Origin: Oceanisphaera litoralis
GTDB lineage: Bacteria; Pseudomonadota; Gammaproteobacteria; Enterobacterales; Aeromonadaceae
Reading direction: 5' to 3'
Length of the DNA stretch: 64,000 bases
Assembly: GCF_016907015.1 (NCBI RefSeq)
Contig: NZ_JAFBBE010000001.1
Span: 175,348-239,347, forward strand
The notes beneath the pieces were generated by a model. That model saw only the letters and a program-made list of their open reading frames with translations. It searched no databases and was not told where the DNA came from. Of this stretch, positions 1 through 7,861 are shown one piece after another. The position numbers and the translations under genes are program-made. The first letter of the stretch is position 1, and every line of letters begins with the position of its first letter.

Positions 1-183
1 GCCGATGCTACCGGTTGTCTGCCAGCGAATATCGGCCGCGTTCACCCACTCCGTCAGCAAGGCCATAAAGGCCCCATACGAGGCTTGTGGAGTCGGGTGT
101 ACCCTGCGTTCACACTCGTGACCCTGCTCATCAAAAACAGCGAAGGCTATCTTGCTGCCACCGACATCAACACCGTAAAACAT
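1..183 (-). CDS. nagK: N-acetyl-D-glucosamine kinase, N-terminal fragment (ROK family)
   Basis: The complement of the window start reads MFYGVDVGGSKIAFAVFDEQG, the phosphate-1 (DxGG(T/S)K) motif that opens ROK-family sugar kinases, and it resembles E. coli NagK (MYYGFDIGGTKI). Only the first 61 codons lie inside the window; the gene runs off the left edge. NagK phosphorylates GlcNAc recovered from cell-wall recycling or chitin. ATG is at 183-181. Another ROK kinase or repressor-kinase cannot be excluded without the C-terminal zinc-binding region. Confidence 0.7.
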   Translation of the reverse strand, partial: MFYGVDVGGSKIAFAVFDEQGHECERRVHPTPQASYGAFMALLTEWVNAADIRWQTTGSIG

Positions 184-334
184 GGGAAAACCTCTGGGCA
201 CAACAAGGGGAAATGATATCACTGGGTCAGTCATTGCCGATACCGCGAAGAAGTTACCAGCATCGCGGTATGGAGGAAGATGCATTCAGGGGCGCTATAT
301 GAACATGAAGACGCGGATAGCCGCTGTCTTGATG

Positions 335-598
335 TTAGTCGGAGGCCTGCTCCGGGCTCACCTGACCGACACTGTCGATGGTGGTGTCAGACAACAACCA
401 GAGGGTATAGCGGTGCAGCTCGGGATGCTGTGCCAGGGCCACCAGAAAAGCGCCGCCCACTTCCCGGTATCCCAGCTCGTAGTTTTTCAGGGTGGTGGGA
501 GGGACCTGAAGCAGCTCGGCAAACTTTGGACGGCTAAGCCCCATTGCCTCGCGGATTTGCCGGATTTTTTTTCCGACCAGGCTGGTATCTGGGTTCAT
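335..598 (-). CDS. Small XRE-family helix-turn-helix regulator
   Basis: An 87-aa protein with a single HTH_3-like domain at about residues 8-45 (VGKKIRQIREAMGLSRPKFAELLQV, then TTLKNYELG), as in phage Cro/CI and antitoxin-like regulators. No second domain is present; the tail ends in SPEQASD. It stands alone with no toxin ORF beside it, between nagK and the long ompA leader. It probably binds DNA as a dimer; the target is unknown. Start ATG at 598 is preceded on the minus strand by a GGAG ribosome-binding site. Confidence 0.75.
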   Translation of the reverse strand: MNPDTSLVGKKIRQIREAMGLSRPKFAELLQVPPTTLKNYELGYREVGGAFLVALAQHPELHRYTLWLLSDTTIDSVGQVSPEQASD

Positions 599-1052
599 AA
601 TATTGCTACTCCTATCGAAGAATTCCGATAACCACTAGTATCGCTGTCTTATTAGTTTAACACCGGTAAAGAGACTCGTTATGCTCTGGTTCTGTTTTAC
701 CGAAAATAATTCTGATTTAGACTCACATAGCACCATGCGGCGCTATATAACGCCAATTTTTCCGCAAACTGCAGCACTATTTTGCAAATACCAGTGCAAA
801 CCGCGTCGAGGCAGGGTGCCGGCTGCGACAAGTTTGGCCTTTTCGGTTACTCGCCTGCTTGTGGGGCTCAATGAAACCCGCTAGTCTGCTATTCGTGCGG
901 ATGTACAGGTACAGGAGGAATGAGTTCCATCAGGTTCTCTCTGGACAATAAAAATACAAAAGGGACTTTCCGCACTTCACCGCCTTTCAGCCTGCGGTGA
1001 TACATCCATTTCGGCCTGTATGCCGAAAGCTCGTAACATGAGGAAGACAATT
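599..1052. other. Long divergent intergenic region upstream of ompA
   Basis: No gene with a recognisable product or coding character is seen in these 454 bases. The region must hold the promoter of the XRE gene (minus strand) and the ompA promoter plus a long leader (plus strand). Just before ompA there is AGGA at 1041-1044, a plausible Shine-Dalgarno sequence for the ATG at 1053. A partial palindrome around 616-630 (TCGAAGAATTCCGA) lies just upstream of the XRE start and could be its own operator; this is inference. Confidence 0.4.
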
Positions 1053-2006
1053 ATGAAAAAGACAGTGGCTCCTTCTCTGATTGCAATGGCGCTCGCAGCT
1101 GCCGGTATCTCTGCCAACGCCCAGGCCAATGACTGGTACCTGGGTGCCGGTGCCGGTTACGCCCAATATGAAGATATCGACAAAAACAACAGCAACCTCG
1201 ACAAGGATGCCGAAGCCGTCAGCCTGTTCACCGGGTATAACTTCAACCAGTACTTCGGTGCCGAGCTGGGCTTCAATTACTTTGGCGATGATGCAGACAC
1301 CAAGGCGCTGAACCTGTCCGCCATCGGCCGTCTTCCTCTGAGTGAGCGCGTCTCCCTGTTCGGCGAACTGGGTGCTTTGGGCTGGGATACCGACACCGGC
1401 GCCGGTGACGATGGTGTTTCTCCGCTGGCCGGCCTGGGTGTGGCCTACCGTGCCTCCGATCTGGTCGACGTACAGGCCCGCTACCGTCGTGTCGAAGACA
1501 TGGGTGATCTGGGCAACAACGGCTTCGAAACCGACGTAAACAACTTCATGCTGGAGCTGGTGCTGCACCCGAACCGCGGTGTTGCTACCCCGCCTCCGGT
1601 GGCCCCGGTTGCGCCTCAACCGGCTCCCGAAGTGACCTATGAGACCCGCACCGTCACCGCCGATGGCTCCATCTACTTCGCCTTCGACAAGTCCGACCTG
1701 TCTGGCGACTCTCGTGCCACCCTGGACGAAGTGGCACGCTTCGCCCAGCAGAACCCGGATCACCAGGTTGAACTGGCCGGTTATGCCGACCGTCTGGGTA
1801 GCGCCGAGTACAACCGCAAGTTGTCCGAGCGTCGTGCTCTGGCCGCCAAAGACTACCTGGTTCAGCGCGGCGTTGCCGCCCAGAACATCCAGACGGCCTG
1901 GTACGGCAGTGAACTGGCCGAAGGCGTGACCGAAGCCGAGCGTCAGCGCGATCGTCGTGTTGATGCCAAGGCTCAGGCCACCATTCAGGTTGAAATCATC
2001 GAATAA
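1053..2006 (+). CDS. ompA: OmpA family outer-membrane porin
   Basis: A 317-aa protein from the ATG at 1053, chosen over upstream ATGs because AGGAAGACAATT precedes it and it opens a classical signal peptide (MKKTVAPSLIAMALAAAGISANA, residues 1-23). Residues about 26-170 form the OmpA-like eight-stranded barrel (NDWYLGAGAGYAQYED). A proline-rich hinge (PPPVAPVAPQPAPE) follows, then the peptidoglycan-binding OmpA C-terminal domain (FAFDKSDLSGDSRATLDEVA, then GYADRLGSAEYNRKLSERRA). It anchors the outer membrane to murein. The length fits the family. A perfect intrinsic terminator follows 34 bases after the stop, so it is monocistronic. Confidence 0.93.
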   Translation: MKKTVAPSLIAMALAAAGISANAQANDWYLGAGAGYAQYEDIDKNNSNLDKDAEAVSLFTGYNFNQYFGAELGFNYFGDDADTKALNLSAIGRLPLSERVSLFGELGALGWDTDTGAGDDGVSPLAGLGVAYRASDLVDVQARYRRVEDMGDLGNNGFETDVNNFMLELVLHPNRGVATPPPVAPVAPQPAPEVTYETRTVTADGSIYFAFDKSDLSGDSRATLDEVARFAQQNPDHQVELAGYADRLGSAEYNRKLSERRALAAKDYLVQRGVAAQNIQTAWYGSELAEGVTEAERQRDRRVDAKAQATIQVEIIE

Positions 2007-2040
2007 CATCGCTTCGATTACCGTTTCAATTACCGATGTT

Positions 2041-2066
2041 AAAAACGGCTCTTCGGAGCCGTTTTT
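2041..2066 (+). terminator. Rho-independent terminator of ompA
   Basis: Perfect hairpin AAAAACGGCTC-TTCG-GAGCCGTTTTT with a UUCG tetraloop and a T tract, just after the ompA stop codon. Confidence 0.92.
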
Positions 2067-2129
2067 CTATTTTTACCTTACTGCGGTCATGGCATACTGT
2101 TTTTCTTTTTATCCCGGAATCCCCTCCCC

Positions 2130-2591
2130 ATGCGTTGCTATTGCCACAGTCAGCAGCCCTTCGCGCTCTGCTGCCAACCCTATCTGCAGGATGTTTCACC
2201 GGCGCCGACGCCCCTGGCCCTGATGCGTTCCCGCTACAGTGCCTTCGTGCTGGGTCTGGGCGACTATCTGCTGCAAAGCTGGCACCCGGATACCCGGGGA
2301 GCGCTAACCGTTGATGAACTGGCACACACAGGACGCGACACCGACTGGCTTGATCTGACCATTGTTTTTGCCCGTGGTGCGTCCGCCGATGAAGAAGGCG
2401 CGGTGGAATTCAAGGTCCGCTACCGAGAAAACAACCGGGTGGTGACGCTGCATGAACGCTCCCATTTTGTGCAAGTGCAGGGCCGCTGGATGTATCATTC
2501 CGGCCAACTCAATCCGCCCAAAATCGGTGCCAATCAGCTCTGCCCGTGCGACAGCGGAAAAAAATACAAACAGTGCTGCGCCAGACGCTGA
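2130..2591 (+). CDS. YchJ-like protein with SEC-C metal-binding motif
   Basis: A 153-aa protein. It has an N-terminal Cys-rich motif (CYCHSQQPFALCC), a central YchJ/NTF2-like domain (WLDLTIVFARGASADEEGAVEFKVRYRE) and a C-terminal SEC-C motif CPCDSGKKYKQCC that chelates zinc. This is the architecture of E. coli YchJ. The function is not established; SEC-C motifs bind zinc and in SecA contact SecB and ribosomes. It lies 35 bases upstream of purU; ychJ and purU are also neighbours in E. coli, which supports the identification. Confidence 0.85.
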   Translation: MRCYCHSQQPFALCCQPYLQDVSPAPTPLALMRSRYSAFVLGLGDYLLQSWHPDTRGALTVDELAHTGRDTDWLDLTIVFARGASADEEGAVEFKVRYRENNRVVTLHERSHFVQVQGRWMYHSGQLNPPKIGANQLCPCDSGKKYKQCCARR

Positions 2592-2626
2592 TCCCTTTTA
2601 CCTAACCAGCCGACAGACCCCTTATC

Positions 2627-3463
2627 ATGGAAAGAAAAATACTGCTGACTCACTGTCCCGATGCCAAGGGACTGATTTCGAAGATCACCAACATCTGTTA
2701 CCAACACCAGCTTAATATCATACGCAATGACGAATTCGTGGACTACGATAACGGTCATTTCTTCATGCGTACCGAACTGGAAGGCTATTTCAACGATCAT
2801 ACCCTGCTCGCCGATCTGGACGGTGCCCTGCCCGCCGGTAGCCAGCGCCGACTGGTGCCCGCCGGCAACAAGCGCGTGGTGATACTGGTCACTAGGGAAG
2901 CCCACTGCCTGGGCGATATTCTGATGAAGCGCTTCGCCGGCGCCATGAACATCGACATTGCCGCCGTGGTAGGCAACTACGACACCCTGGCCGGACTGAC
3001 CGAGAAGTTCGACATCCCCTATCACACGGTATCGCACGAAGGGATGAATCGGGCCGAACACGAGCTACAGCTGGCGGAGATCATAGACCGCTATCAGCCC
3101 GATTATGTGGTGCTGGCCAAGTACATGCGTATTCTCAGCCCTGAATTCGTGGCCCGCTATCGCCAGCGGCTGATCAATATCCACCACTCCTTCCTGCCGG
3201 CCTTCGTCGGCGCCAGCCCCTATCGTCAGGCCTTTGAACGCGGCGTGAAGATGATTGGCGCCACCGCTCATTTCGTGACCGACGATCTGGACGAGGGCCC
3301 CATCATCGAGCAGGACGTCACCCACGTGAACCACATCTTCACCGCCCAGGACATGGCCAAGGCCGGCCGTGACGTGGAAAAATCGGTACTGAGCCGGGCG
3401 CTCAACCTGGTGCTGGAAGAAAGGGTCTTCGTCTATGGCAACAAGACGGTGGTGTTCAAGTAA
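2627..3463 (+). CDS. purU: Formyltetrahydrofolate deformylase
   Basis: A 278-aa protein that hydrolyses 10-formyl-THF to THF and formate, balancing one-carbon pools and supplying formate to PurT. The N-terminal ACT domain (residues 1-80, DAKGLISKITNICYQHQLNI) senses methionine/glycine in the E. coli enzyme. The C-terminal formyltransferase-like domain contains NIHHSFLPAF and the catalytic Asp region (VTDDLDEGPII). The length matches the family. A short CCCC/GGGG hairpin directly follows the stop, and a MITE copy is inserted 23 bases downstream. Confidence 0.95.
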   Translation: MERKILLTHCPDAKGLISKITNICYQHQLNIIRNDEFVDYDNGHFFMRTELEGYFNDHTLLADLDGALPAGSQRRLVPAGNKRVVILVTREAHCLGDILMKRFAGAMNIDIAAVVGNYDTLAGLTEKFDIPYHTVSHEGMNRAEHELQLAEIIDRYQPDYVVLAKYMRILSPEFVARYRQRLINIHHSFLPAFVGASPYRQAFERGVKMIGATAHFVTDDLDEGPIIEQDVTHVNHIFTAQDMAKAGRDVEKSVLSRALNLVLEERVFVYGNKTVVFK

Positions 3464-3477
3464 TCCCCCTTCGGGGA
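3464..3477 (+). terminator. Possible purU terminator disrupted by a MITE
   Basis: Stem TCCCC-CTTC-GGGGA starts directly after the purU stop. The expected T-run is short (AGCTTTAA) and is cut 10 bases later by the insertion at 3487, so function is uncertain. Confidence 0.4.
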
Positions 3478-3486
3478 GCTTTAAGC

Positions 3487-3843
3487 CTGTCTCTTAGTCA
3501 CAAGTCTGTCAGTCCGTAAAATAGGCTCAGAGGCAACTGGGTAGCCTCTTCCGACACGCTAAACCGCATCCCTGCGACGCTCAGCACATGACGTCCTGTC
3601 ATGTGATGGTCGGCTGAGGCTATCCCAGCCACCTCTTTTTAGGCGCCGAGTCGTCGGTGAGCACCACTGACAGACCACTCTGCTGCCGACGGGAGGGCAA
3701 AGGGTGTCTGCTCAACCGACCATCCGCGCCAAGGATGGCGCGGTTTGAGCCCCCAGGGAGGGGTTTACGGCGTGTCGGCTGAGCAGTGCGCTTTGCCTGA
3801 TGGCCTCATTAAGATCAACAAAAACTTGTGACTAAAGAGACAG
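3487..3843 (+). mobile_element. IS50/Tn5-like MITE, copy 1
   Basis: A 357-bp non-coding element bounded by CTGTCTCTTAGTCACAAGT on the left and its inverted complement (with one extra base) on the right. The 19-bp end matches the Tn5/IS50 outside end CTGACTCTTATACACAAGT at 16 positions. Flanking 9-mers are GCTTTAAGC (3478-3486) and GCCGTAAGC (3844-3852), a 7/9 target-site duplication; the left copy fits the Tn5 target consensus GNTYWRANC. An almost identical copy lies in reverse orientation at 30012-30367. No transposase ORF is present. It contains an internal imperfect hairpin around CCATCCGCGCCAAGGATGG. Confidence 0.85.
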
Positions 3844-4061
3844 GCCGTAAGCGATCAGCTGTAAGTGGTGGGGGTTGCAGGTTCTGAGCTGTGCTTGTAG
3901 GTAGAGAGTTGTCTGCAGAATCGATTCCGGGCCCGTCATGCTGAACTTGATTCAGTACCGGAATGACTAAAGCATAAAATCTGCAGGTACAACGCCATAC
4001 CTGCAGGAACAACCGGGTTACTTACAGCTTAAAGCTGACCGCTTACAGCTATTACTTGCTG
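3844..4061. repeat. Intergenic region with AGCTTA-type and TCAT-type repeats
   Basis: No gene. Near each end are degenerate copies of a dispersed intergenic motif: GTAAGCGATCAGCTGTAAG at 3847-3865 and, in the other orientation, TTACAGCTTAAAGCTGACC at 4021-4039. Between them, around 3937-3969, is GTCATGCTGAACTTG followed by CCGGAATGAC, a member of the widespread bacterial 'TCATGCTGAAC' intergenic repeat type. A CTGCAGGTA/TACCTGCAG inverted pair occurs at about 3981-4005. Confidence 0.6.
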
Positions 4062-4352
4062 TTATTTGTGGCTTTTCTCGAAGGCGGCCTTTTGTTCGGT
4101 CGTCGCCTCCTGCTGGTATTTCGCCTTCCACTCGTCGTAAGGCATACCGTACACCCGCTCCCGGGCCTGATCGTAATTCATCTCTACCCCCTGCTTTTCG
4201 GCCGCAGCCAGATACCACTTGCTCAGGCAATTGCGACAGAAGCCTGCCAGGTTCATCAGATCGATATTCTGTACATCCTTGCGTTTGTCCAGATGTTCCA
4301 GCAGGGTACGAAAGGCGGCGGCTTCCAGTTCGGTCCGGGTTTGCTTGTCCAT
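4062..4352 (-). CDS. DUF1244 family protein
   Basis: A 96-aa soluble protein of the DUF1244 family (FCRNCLSKWYLAAAE, then YDQARERVYGMPYDEWKAKYQ). The conserved CRNC motif at about residues 39-42 suggests metal binding. The biochemical role is unknown. Start chosen at 4352-4350 because GGAGAAG lies six bases upstream, although the frame remains open much further upstream as a shadow of yfbR. It is divergent from yfbR. Confidence 0.85.
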   Translation of the reverse strand: MDKQTRTELEAAAFRTLLEHLDKRKDVQNIDLMNLAGFCRNCLSKWYLAAAEKQGVEMNYDQARERVYGMPYDEWKAKYQQEATTEQKAAFEKSHK

Positions 4353-4421
4353 GTTGTCTTCTCCATTGGGGTCGGTTGATGTCATTATAACGATATCGCC
4401 CCCGACAACACAGGCACGCCC

Positions 4422-5015
4422 ATGAAACGCAGTCACTTCTTCGCCCACATGGCCCGTATGAAGCTTATCCAGCGCTGGCCGCTGATGCGCAGCATAGAGC
4501 AGGAAAACGTCGCCGAGCACAGTCTGCAGGTGGCCATGGTGGCTCACGCGCTGGCGGTGATCAGAAACACCTTTTTCAACGGCACCCTGGATCCGGCGCA
4601 GGTGGCCATGCGGGCCTTGTTTCACGATGCCAGCGAAGTACTGACCGGTGACCTGCCCACCCCGGTCAAATACTTCAACGAAGACATAGCCCGGGCCTAC
4701 AAGGATATCGAGCGCAACGCCGAGCAAAGCCTGCTCAAGATGCTGCCCCCCGAACTGCAGGCCGCCTATGCGCCCCTGCTCTGCGGACACCAGCAGGATG
4801 ACTACAGCCAGCTGGTGAAGTCGGCGGATATTCTCTGTGCCTACCTGAAGTGTGAAGAAGAACTCAGCGCCGGCAACCGGGAGTTTGCCCAGGCCAAGCA
4901 ACGGCTCACCGACATGCTGGAAGCGCGTATGAACGATGAAATCCGCTATTTTCTCGAGGTATTCGTGCCCAGTTTTTCCCTGTCGCTGGACGAAATCTCC
5001 AGCCCGGAGTTTTAA
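4422..5015 (+). CDS. yfbR: 5'-deoxynucleotidase (HD domain)
   Basis: A 197-aa HD-domain phosphohydrolase that removes phosphate from dNMPs. The metal-binding histidines and aspartates are visible: [13 protein letters not shown] around residue 33, [18 protein letters not shown] around 68, and [15 protein letters not shown] near residue 133. Length and motifs match E. coli YfbR closely. It is monocistronic, followed by a heptamer tandem repeat. Confidence 0.93.
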   Translation: MKRSHFFAHMARMKLIQRWPLMRSIEQENVAEHSLQVAMVAHALAVIRNTFFNGTLDPAQVAMRALFHDASEVLTGDLPTPVKYFNEDIARAYKDIERNAEQSLLKMLPPELQAAYAPLLCGHQQDDYSQLVKSADILCAYLKCEEELSAGNREFAQAKQRLTDMLEARMNDEIRYFLEVFVPSFSLSLDEISSPEF

Positions 5016-5036
5016 TAATGAAAGCGCCGAGCGCCC

Positions 5037-5082
5037 GGCTCCTGGCTCCTGGCTCCTGGCTCCTGGCTCCTGGCTCCTGGCT
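5037..5082. repeat. Heptamer tandem array (CCTGGCT)6
   Basis: GGCT followed by six perfect CCTGGCT units lies between the convergent 3' ends of yfbR and the DUF3833 gene. Unlike a CRISPR array it has no spacers. It is the first of three 7-bp-period arrays in this window. Confidence 0.95.
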
Positions 5083-5121
5083 AAAAGATACCCCCCCTTT
5101 TGTTAGGCTTGGCGCTTGGCG

Positions 5122-5652
5122 CTAGATTTTACGCTCTATCCACAGGGTGACTTCGCCGATCTTGAAACCCCACTTGGTCATTTCGGCACGGTTGAGCACC
5201 CGGTTTTCGTCAAGCAGATACATCCAGTCGTTGAAGTCGATATTCCAGACCTCGCCGTCGATCGGCACCGCCAGGGTATAACGCCAGTTCAGCGCAAATC
5301 CCCGGGTCTGGCCGATGGCCGGCACCACCACATCGGCGGCGCTACCGCTATACTGGCCGTCTGGCCCTTTTTCCAGGTGCCAGACGCGCCGCTGCCGCTC
5401 GCCATCGTCATAGACGAAGTCTTCTTCCAGCACGCCCTGGTTGCCGTCCCAGCGGCCGAGCATCTCGACCGTAAAGCGGCGCAGCACCCGGCCGGATCTG
5501 TCCTGCACCATGCCGTGGGCCACCAGCTCGCCGTTGAAGAAGCGATCCAGCTCGAACCTGGGCTGGGTATCCGCATAATCATGAATGTCGCTACTGCACG
5601 ACATCAGCAGCAGGCTTGCACACAGTGACAGACTCAGTAACAGAATGCGCAT
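5122..5652 (-). CDS. DUF3833 lipoprotein
   Basis: A 176-aa protein with a lipoprotein signal peptide (residues 1-19, lipobox LLMSC with Cys19), so it is probably anchored to a membrane facing the periplasm. The body (ELDRFFNGELVAHGMVQDRSG, then DFNDWMYLLDENRVLNRAEMTKWG) matches the DUF3833 family, whose lipocalin-like fold suggests small-molecule or lipid binding; the activity is unknown. It is the last gene of the operon starting at 14153 and is separated by one base from the preceding gene. Confidence 0.88.
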   Translation of the reverse strand: MRILLLSLSLCASLLLMSCSSDIHDYADTQPRFELDRFFNGELVAHGMVQDRSGRVLRRFTVEMLGRWDGNQGVLEEDFVYDDGERQRRVWHLEKGPDGQYSGSAADVVVPAIGQTRGFALNWRYTLAVPIDGEVWNIDFNDWMYLLDENRVLNRAEMTKWGFKIGEVTLWIERKI

Positions 5653-5653
5653 A

Positions 5654-6145
5654 TCAGTTTCCTTTCAATTGTCGGGTCAAACCGGGATCCCGGCTGTTAG
5701 GCGACAGCCAGATAGCCAGAAAAGCGGGGCCAAAGGCGGGATCGGACACCTCCCCCAGTGACTGCCAGTTGAAGTAAAAGCGGCTGACCCCCGTTGGCTC
5801 CACCCGCACGACCAGCTCATCGCCGTTGCGCACCGAGGGCCATAACGCATCCAGCTGGTTGCGCCATTGGGGCTTCCAGTCGATACCGAGGCGCTGCCAC
5901 TCGGTCACGGTGGCGTCGAGCAAGTCCTCCTTGCCGATATTGCGCCGATAGCGCAGGGCCAGCGCCTGGGGAAAATCACCGGCTCGGTACGCGCCGTCTG
6001 CGCTGTAAAAGCGGGCCTGATACAGCTCCCAGAACAGCCAGCGCATGCTGCCCTGACCGACCTGATTCAAATCGGACGTCGGGGTCGCCCACAAGGGTAA
6101 CGGCATGGCCAACAGCCACAGTATCCACAGAACTTTTTTCATCAT
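5654..6145 (-). CDS. Chalcone isomerase-like periplasmic protein
   Basis: A 163-aa protein with a signal peptide (MMKKVLWILWLLAMPLPLWA) followed by a chalcone isomerase-like fold (YQARFYSADGAYRAGDFPQALALRYRRNI, then ELVVRVEPTGVSRFYFNWQSLGEV). Bacterial members probably bind fatty acids or other lipids rather than flavonoids. ATG at 6145 is chosen because GGAGGGAAGC precedes it; it overlaps the stop of the upstream gene in an ATGA arrangement, which implies translational coupling. Confidence 0.82.
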   Translation of the reverse strand: MMKKVLWILWLLAMPLPLWATPTSDLNQVGQGSMRWLFWELYQARFYSADGAYRAGDFPQALALRYRRNIGKEDLLDATVTEWQRLGIDWKPQWRNQLDALWPSVRNGDELVVRVEPTGVSRFYFNWQSLGEVSDPAFGPAFLAIWLSPNSRDPGLTRQLKGN

Positions 6146-6627
6146 GCTTCCCTCCGCAAACGCTGATCGAGCCGTACCAACAACGGCAACAAGGCCGACC
6201 ACAACAACGCCAATATCACCGCACTGGTCCAGAATCCCAGCGGCAGGCTCACCGCACCCAGTTTCCAGCCGGCCAGATAGGAGCTGGCACCGGCCAGCGC
6301 GCCGGTTATCATCAACAGCCAGCATGAGAATTGCCTCATCCAGTGCAGGCTGTGTCCCAGGGTCAGCACAAAACCAACCCACAGCAGCCCCAGCCACAGC
6401 GGCCACTGCTCGAAAACAAACACCCCCATCAGGGTCAGCAGCAGGTCAACCAGCATCCCCAGCAGCGCCAGCCACAGCACCCGAATATCGGCCCGGCGAC
6501 TGGGGGTAAACACAAAGTGCAGCCCAAGCAGGAGTACCGTCAGCAGACTCCAGCTATTTTGTCCCGCCACCGCCAGCAGCCAGAACCCTTCAAAGGCTAG
6601 CAGTTGAGTCCACTGCCATTTAGACAT
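6142..6627 (-). CDS. DUF2878 integral membrane protein
   Basis: A 161-aa, very hydrophobic protein with about five membrane segments (WLLAVAGQNSWSLLTVLLLG, VLWLALLGMLVDLLLTLMGV, LWLGLLWVGFVLTL, and others) and a basic C-terminus (RLDQRLRREA). It matches the DUF2878 family of inner-membrane proteins of unknown function, which is usually found beside CFA synthase and DUF3833 genes. It overlaps the cfa 3' end by 31 bases and the next gene by 4, within the same polycistron. Confidence 0.82.
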   Translation of the reverse strand: MSKWQWTQLLAFEGFWLLAVAGQNSWSLLTVLLLGLHFVFTPSRRADIRVLWLALLGMLVDLLLTLMGVFVFEQWPLWLGLLWVGFVLTLGHSLHWMRQFSCWLLMITGALAGASSYLAGWKLGAVSLPLGFWTSAVILALLWSALLPLLVRLDQRLRREA

Positions 6628-7850
6628 CGGCGTGCTCCCGGCTTGGCTGCTTCAAAATGCACCAGACCTATGGTGCCCTCGCGAAACCCTCCCTCGCAGT
6701 AGGCGAAGTAAAAGGCCCACAGCCGATGAAAATCCTGGCTGTAGCCCAGGCTCTTCAACGCCGGCTCCAGCTGATGAAAACGCTCGGCCCATATTTTCAG
6801 GGTCTCGGCGTAATGCTGGCCGTAATCCTGCAGCCGGGTCAGGGTCATGTCGGTCTGCTCTTTCAGGTGCCGGCACATTTCACTGACCGAGGGCAGACAG
6901 CCACCGGGAAAGATATAACGCTGAATAAAATCCACGCCCTTGCGATAGGGTTCATAACGCTGATCGGTCATGGTAATGGCCTGGATCAGCAACTTGCCTT
7001 CGGGCTTGAGCAAACGATTGAGGGACTCGAAGTAGGTTGGCAGATATTCATGTCCCACCGCCTCAATCATCTCCACCGAGACCAGCTTGTCATACTGACC
7101 GCGCAGATCGCGATAATCCTGCTGCAGCAGTGTCACCAGCCCGCTCACCCCCTGCTGCTCTACCCGTTCGCGGGCATGCTTGAGCTGTTCGGCCGACAGG
7201 GTGGTCGAGGTCACCCGGCAACCGTAATGACGGGCGGCAAAACAGGCCAGTCCGCCCCAGCCGGTGCCGATTTCCAGCAGATGATCAGCGGGCTTCAGCT
7301 CGAGTCGTTCGCAAATCAGCCGTAGCTTGTGTTCCTGCGCCGTTTCCAGGCTGGCATCCCTGGAGGGAAACACCGCCGAGGAATACTGCATCAGGGGATC
7401 CAGAAACAGCCGGTACATGTCGTTGCCCAGATCGTAGTGGGCGGCGATATTGGCCCGGCTGCCGCTGAGGGAGTTACGATTGAAGCGATGCTTGAGCCTG
7501 TGCAAGGGAAAGGTCAACCAGCCCAGGCGCTGCTCCAGCCGGTCCAGCACCGGGATATTGCGGGCAAACAATTGCACCACGGCCGTCAGATCCGGGCTGT
7601 GCCAGCTGCCGTCCACCCAGGCCTCGGCCGCTCCTATGCTGCCGCCGAGCATCAAGCGCCGATAGGCACCGGGATCGAGCACCCTGATCCTGGCCTGCAA
7701 TAGGGCCTCCCGGTCACCAAATTGAACGGTTTCCTGGCCTTCTTCTATGGTCAGTCCCGCGTCTTTCAGCCCGGCCAGCAGGGAAAAGGCCAGACGGCGT
7801 GTCCAGCGTTCCAGCAGTCTGGGCTCCGAGCTGTTGAACGTCGTTTCCAT
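6597..7850 (-). CDS. Cyclopropane-fatty-acyl-phospholipid synthase family methyltransferase
   Basis: A 417-aa SAM-dependent methyltransferase acting on unsaturated acyl chains of membrane phospholipids. Visible elements are HYDLGNDMYRLFLDPLMQYSSAVF (about 138-161), the SAM-binding motif LLEIGTGWGG (191-200), and SVEMIEAVGHEYLPTYF and YIFPGGCLPS further on. In the CFA family the product may be a cyclopropane or a methylated fatty acid; the operon context (DUF1365, FAD oxidoreductase) is the one associated with the singlet-oxygen-response CFA homologues of Rhodobacter. Start ATG at 7850 has AGGAAGCCAAG upstream. Confidence 0.92.
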   Translation of the reverse strand: METTFNSSEPRLLERWTRRLAFSLLAGLKDAGLTIEEGQETVQFGDREALLQARIRVLDPGAYRRLMLGGSIGAAEAWVDGSWHSPDLTAVVQLFARNIPVLDRLEQRLGWLTFPLHRLKHRFNRNSLSGSRANIAAHYDLGNDMYRLFLDPLMQYSSAVFPSRDASLETAQEHKLRLICERLELKPADHLLEIGTGWGGLACFAARHYGCRVTSTTLSAEQLKHARERVEQQGVSGLVTLLQQDYRDLRGQYDKLVSVEMIEAVGHEYLPTYFESLNRLLKPEGKLLIQAITMTDQRYEPYRKGVDFIQRYIFPGGCLPSVSEMCRHLKEQTDMTLTRLQDYGQHYAETLKIWAERFHQLEPALKSLGYSQDFHRLWAFYFAYCEGGFREGTIGLVHFEAAKPGARRCLNGSGLNC

Positions 7851-7861
7851 CTTGGCTTCCT

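Noticed and set aside
681..884. A 67-aa plus-strand open frame upstream of ompA
   Set aside because: No ribosome-binding site, no family resemblance and composition unlike the genes around it.
987..2009. A 340-aa open frame antisense to ompA
   Set aside because: It lies entirely opposite the ompA reading frame, has low-complexity Gly/Val-rich composition and no recognisable motif; it is a shadow of high-GC coding bias.
3815..4012. A 65-aa minus-strand frame in the 3.8-4.0 kb repeat region
   Set aside because: It spans the MITE end and repeat motifs, with no ribosome-binding site or conserved motif.
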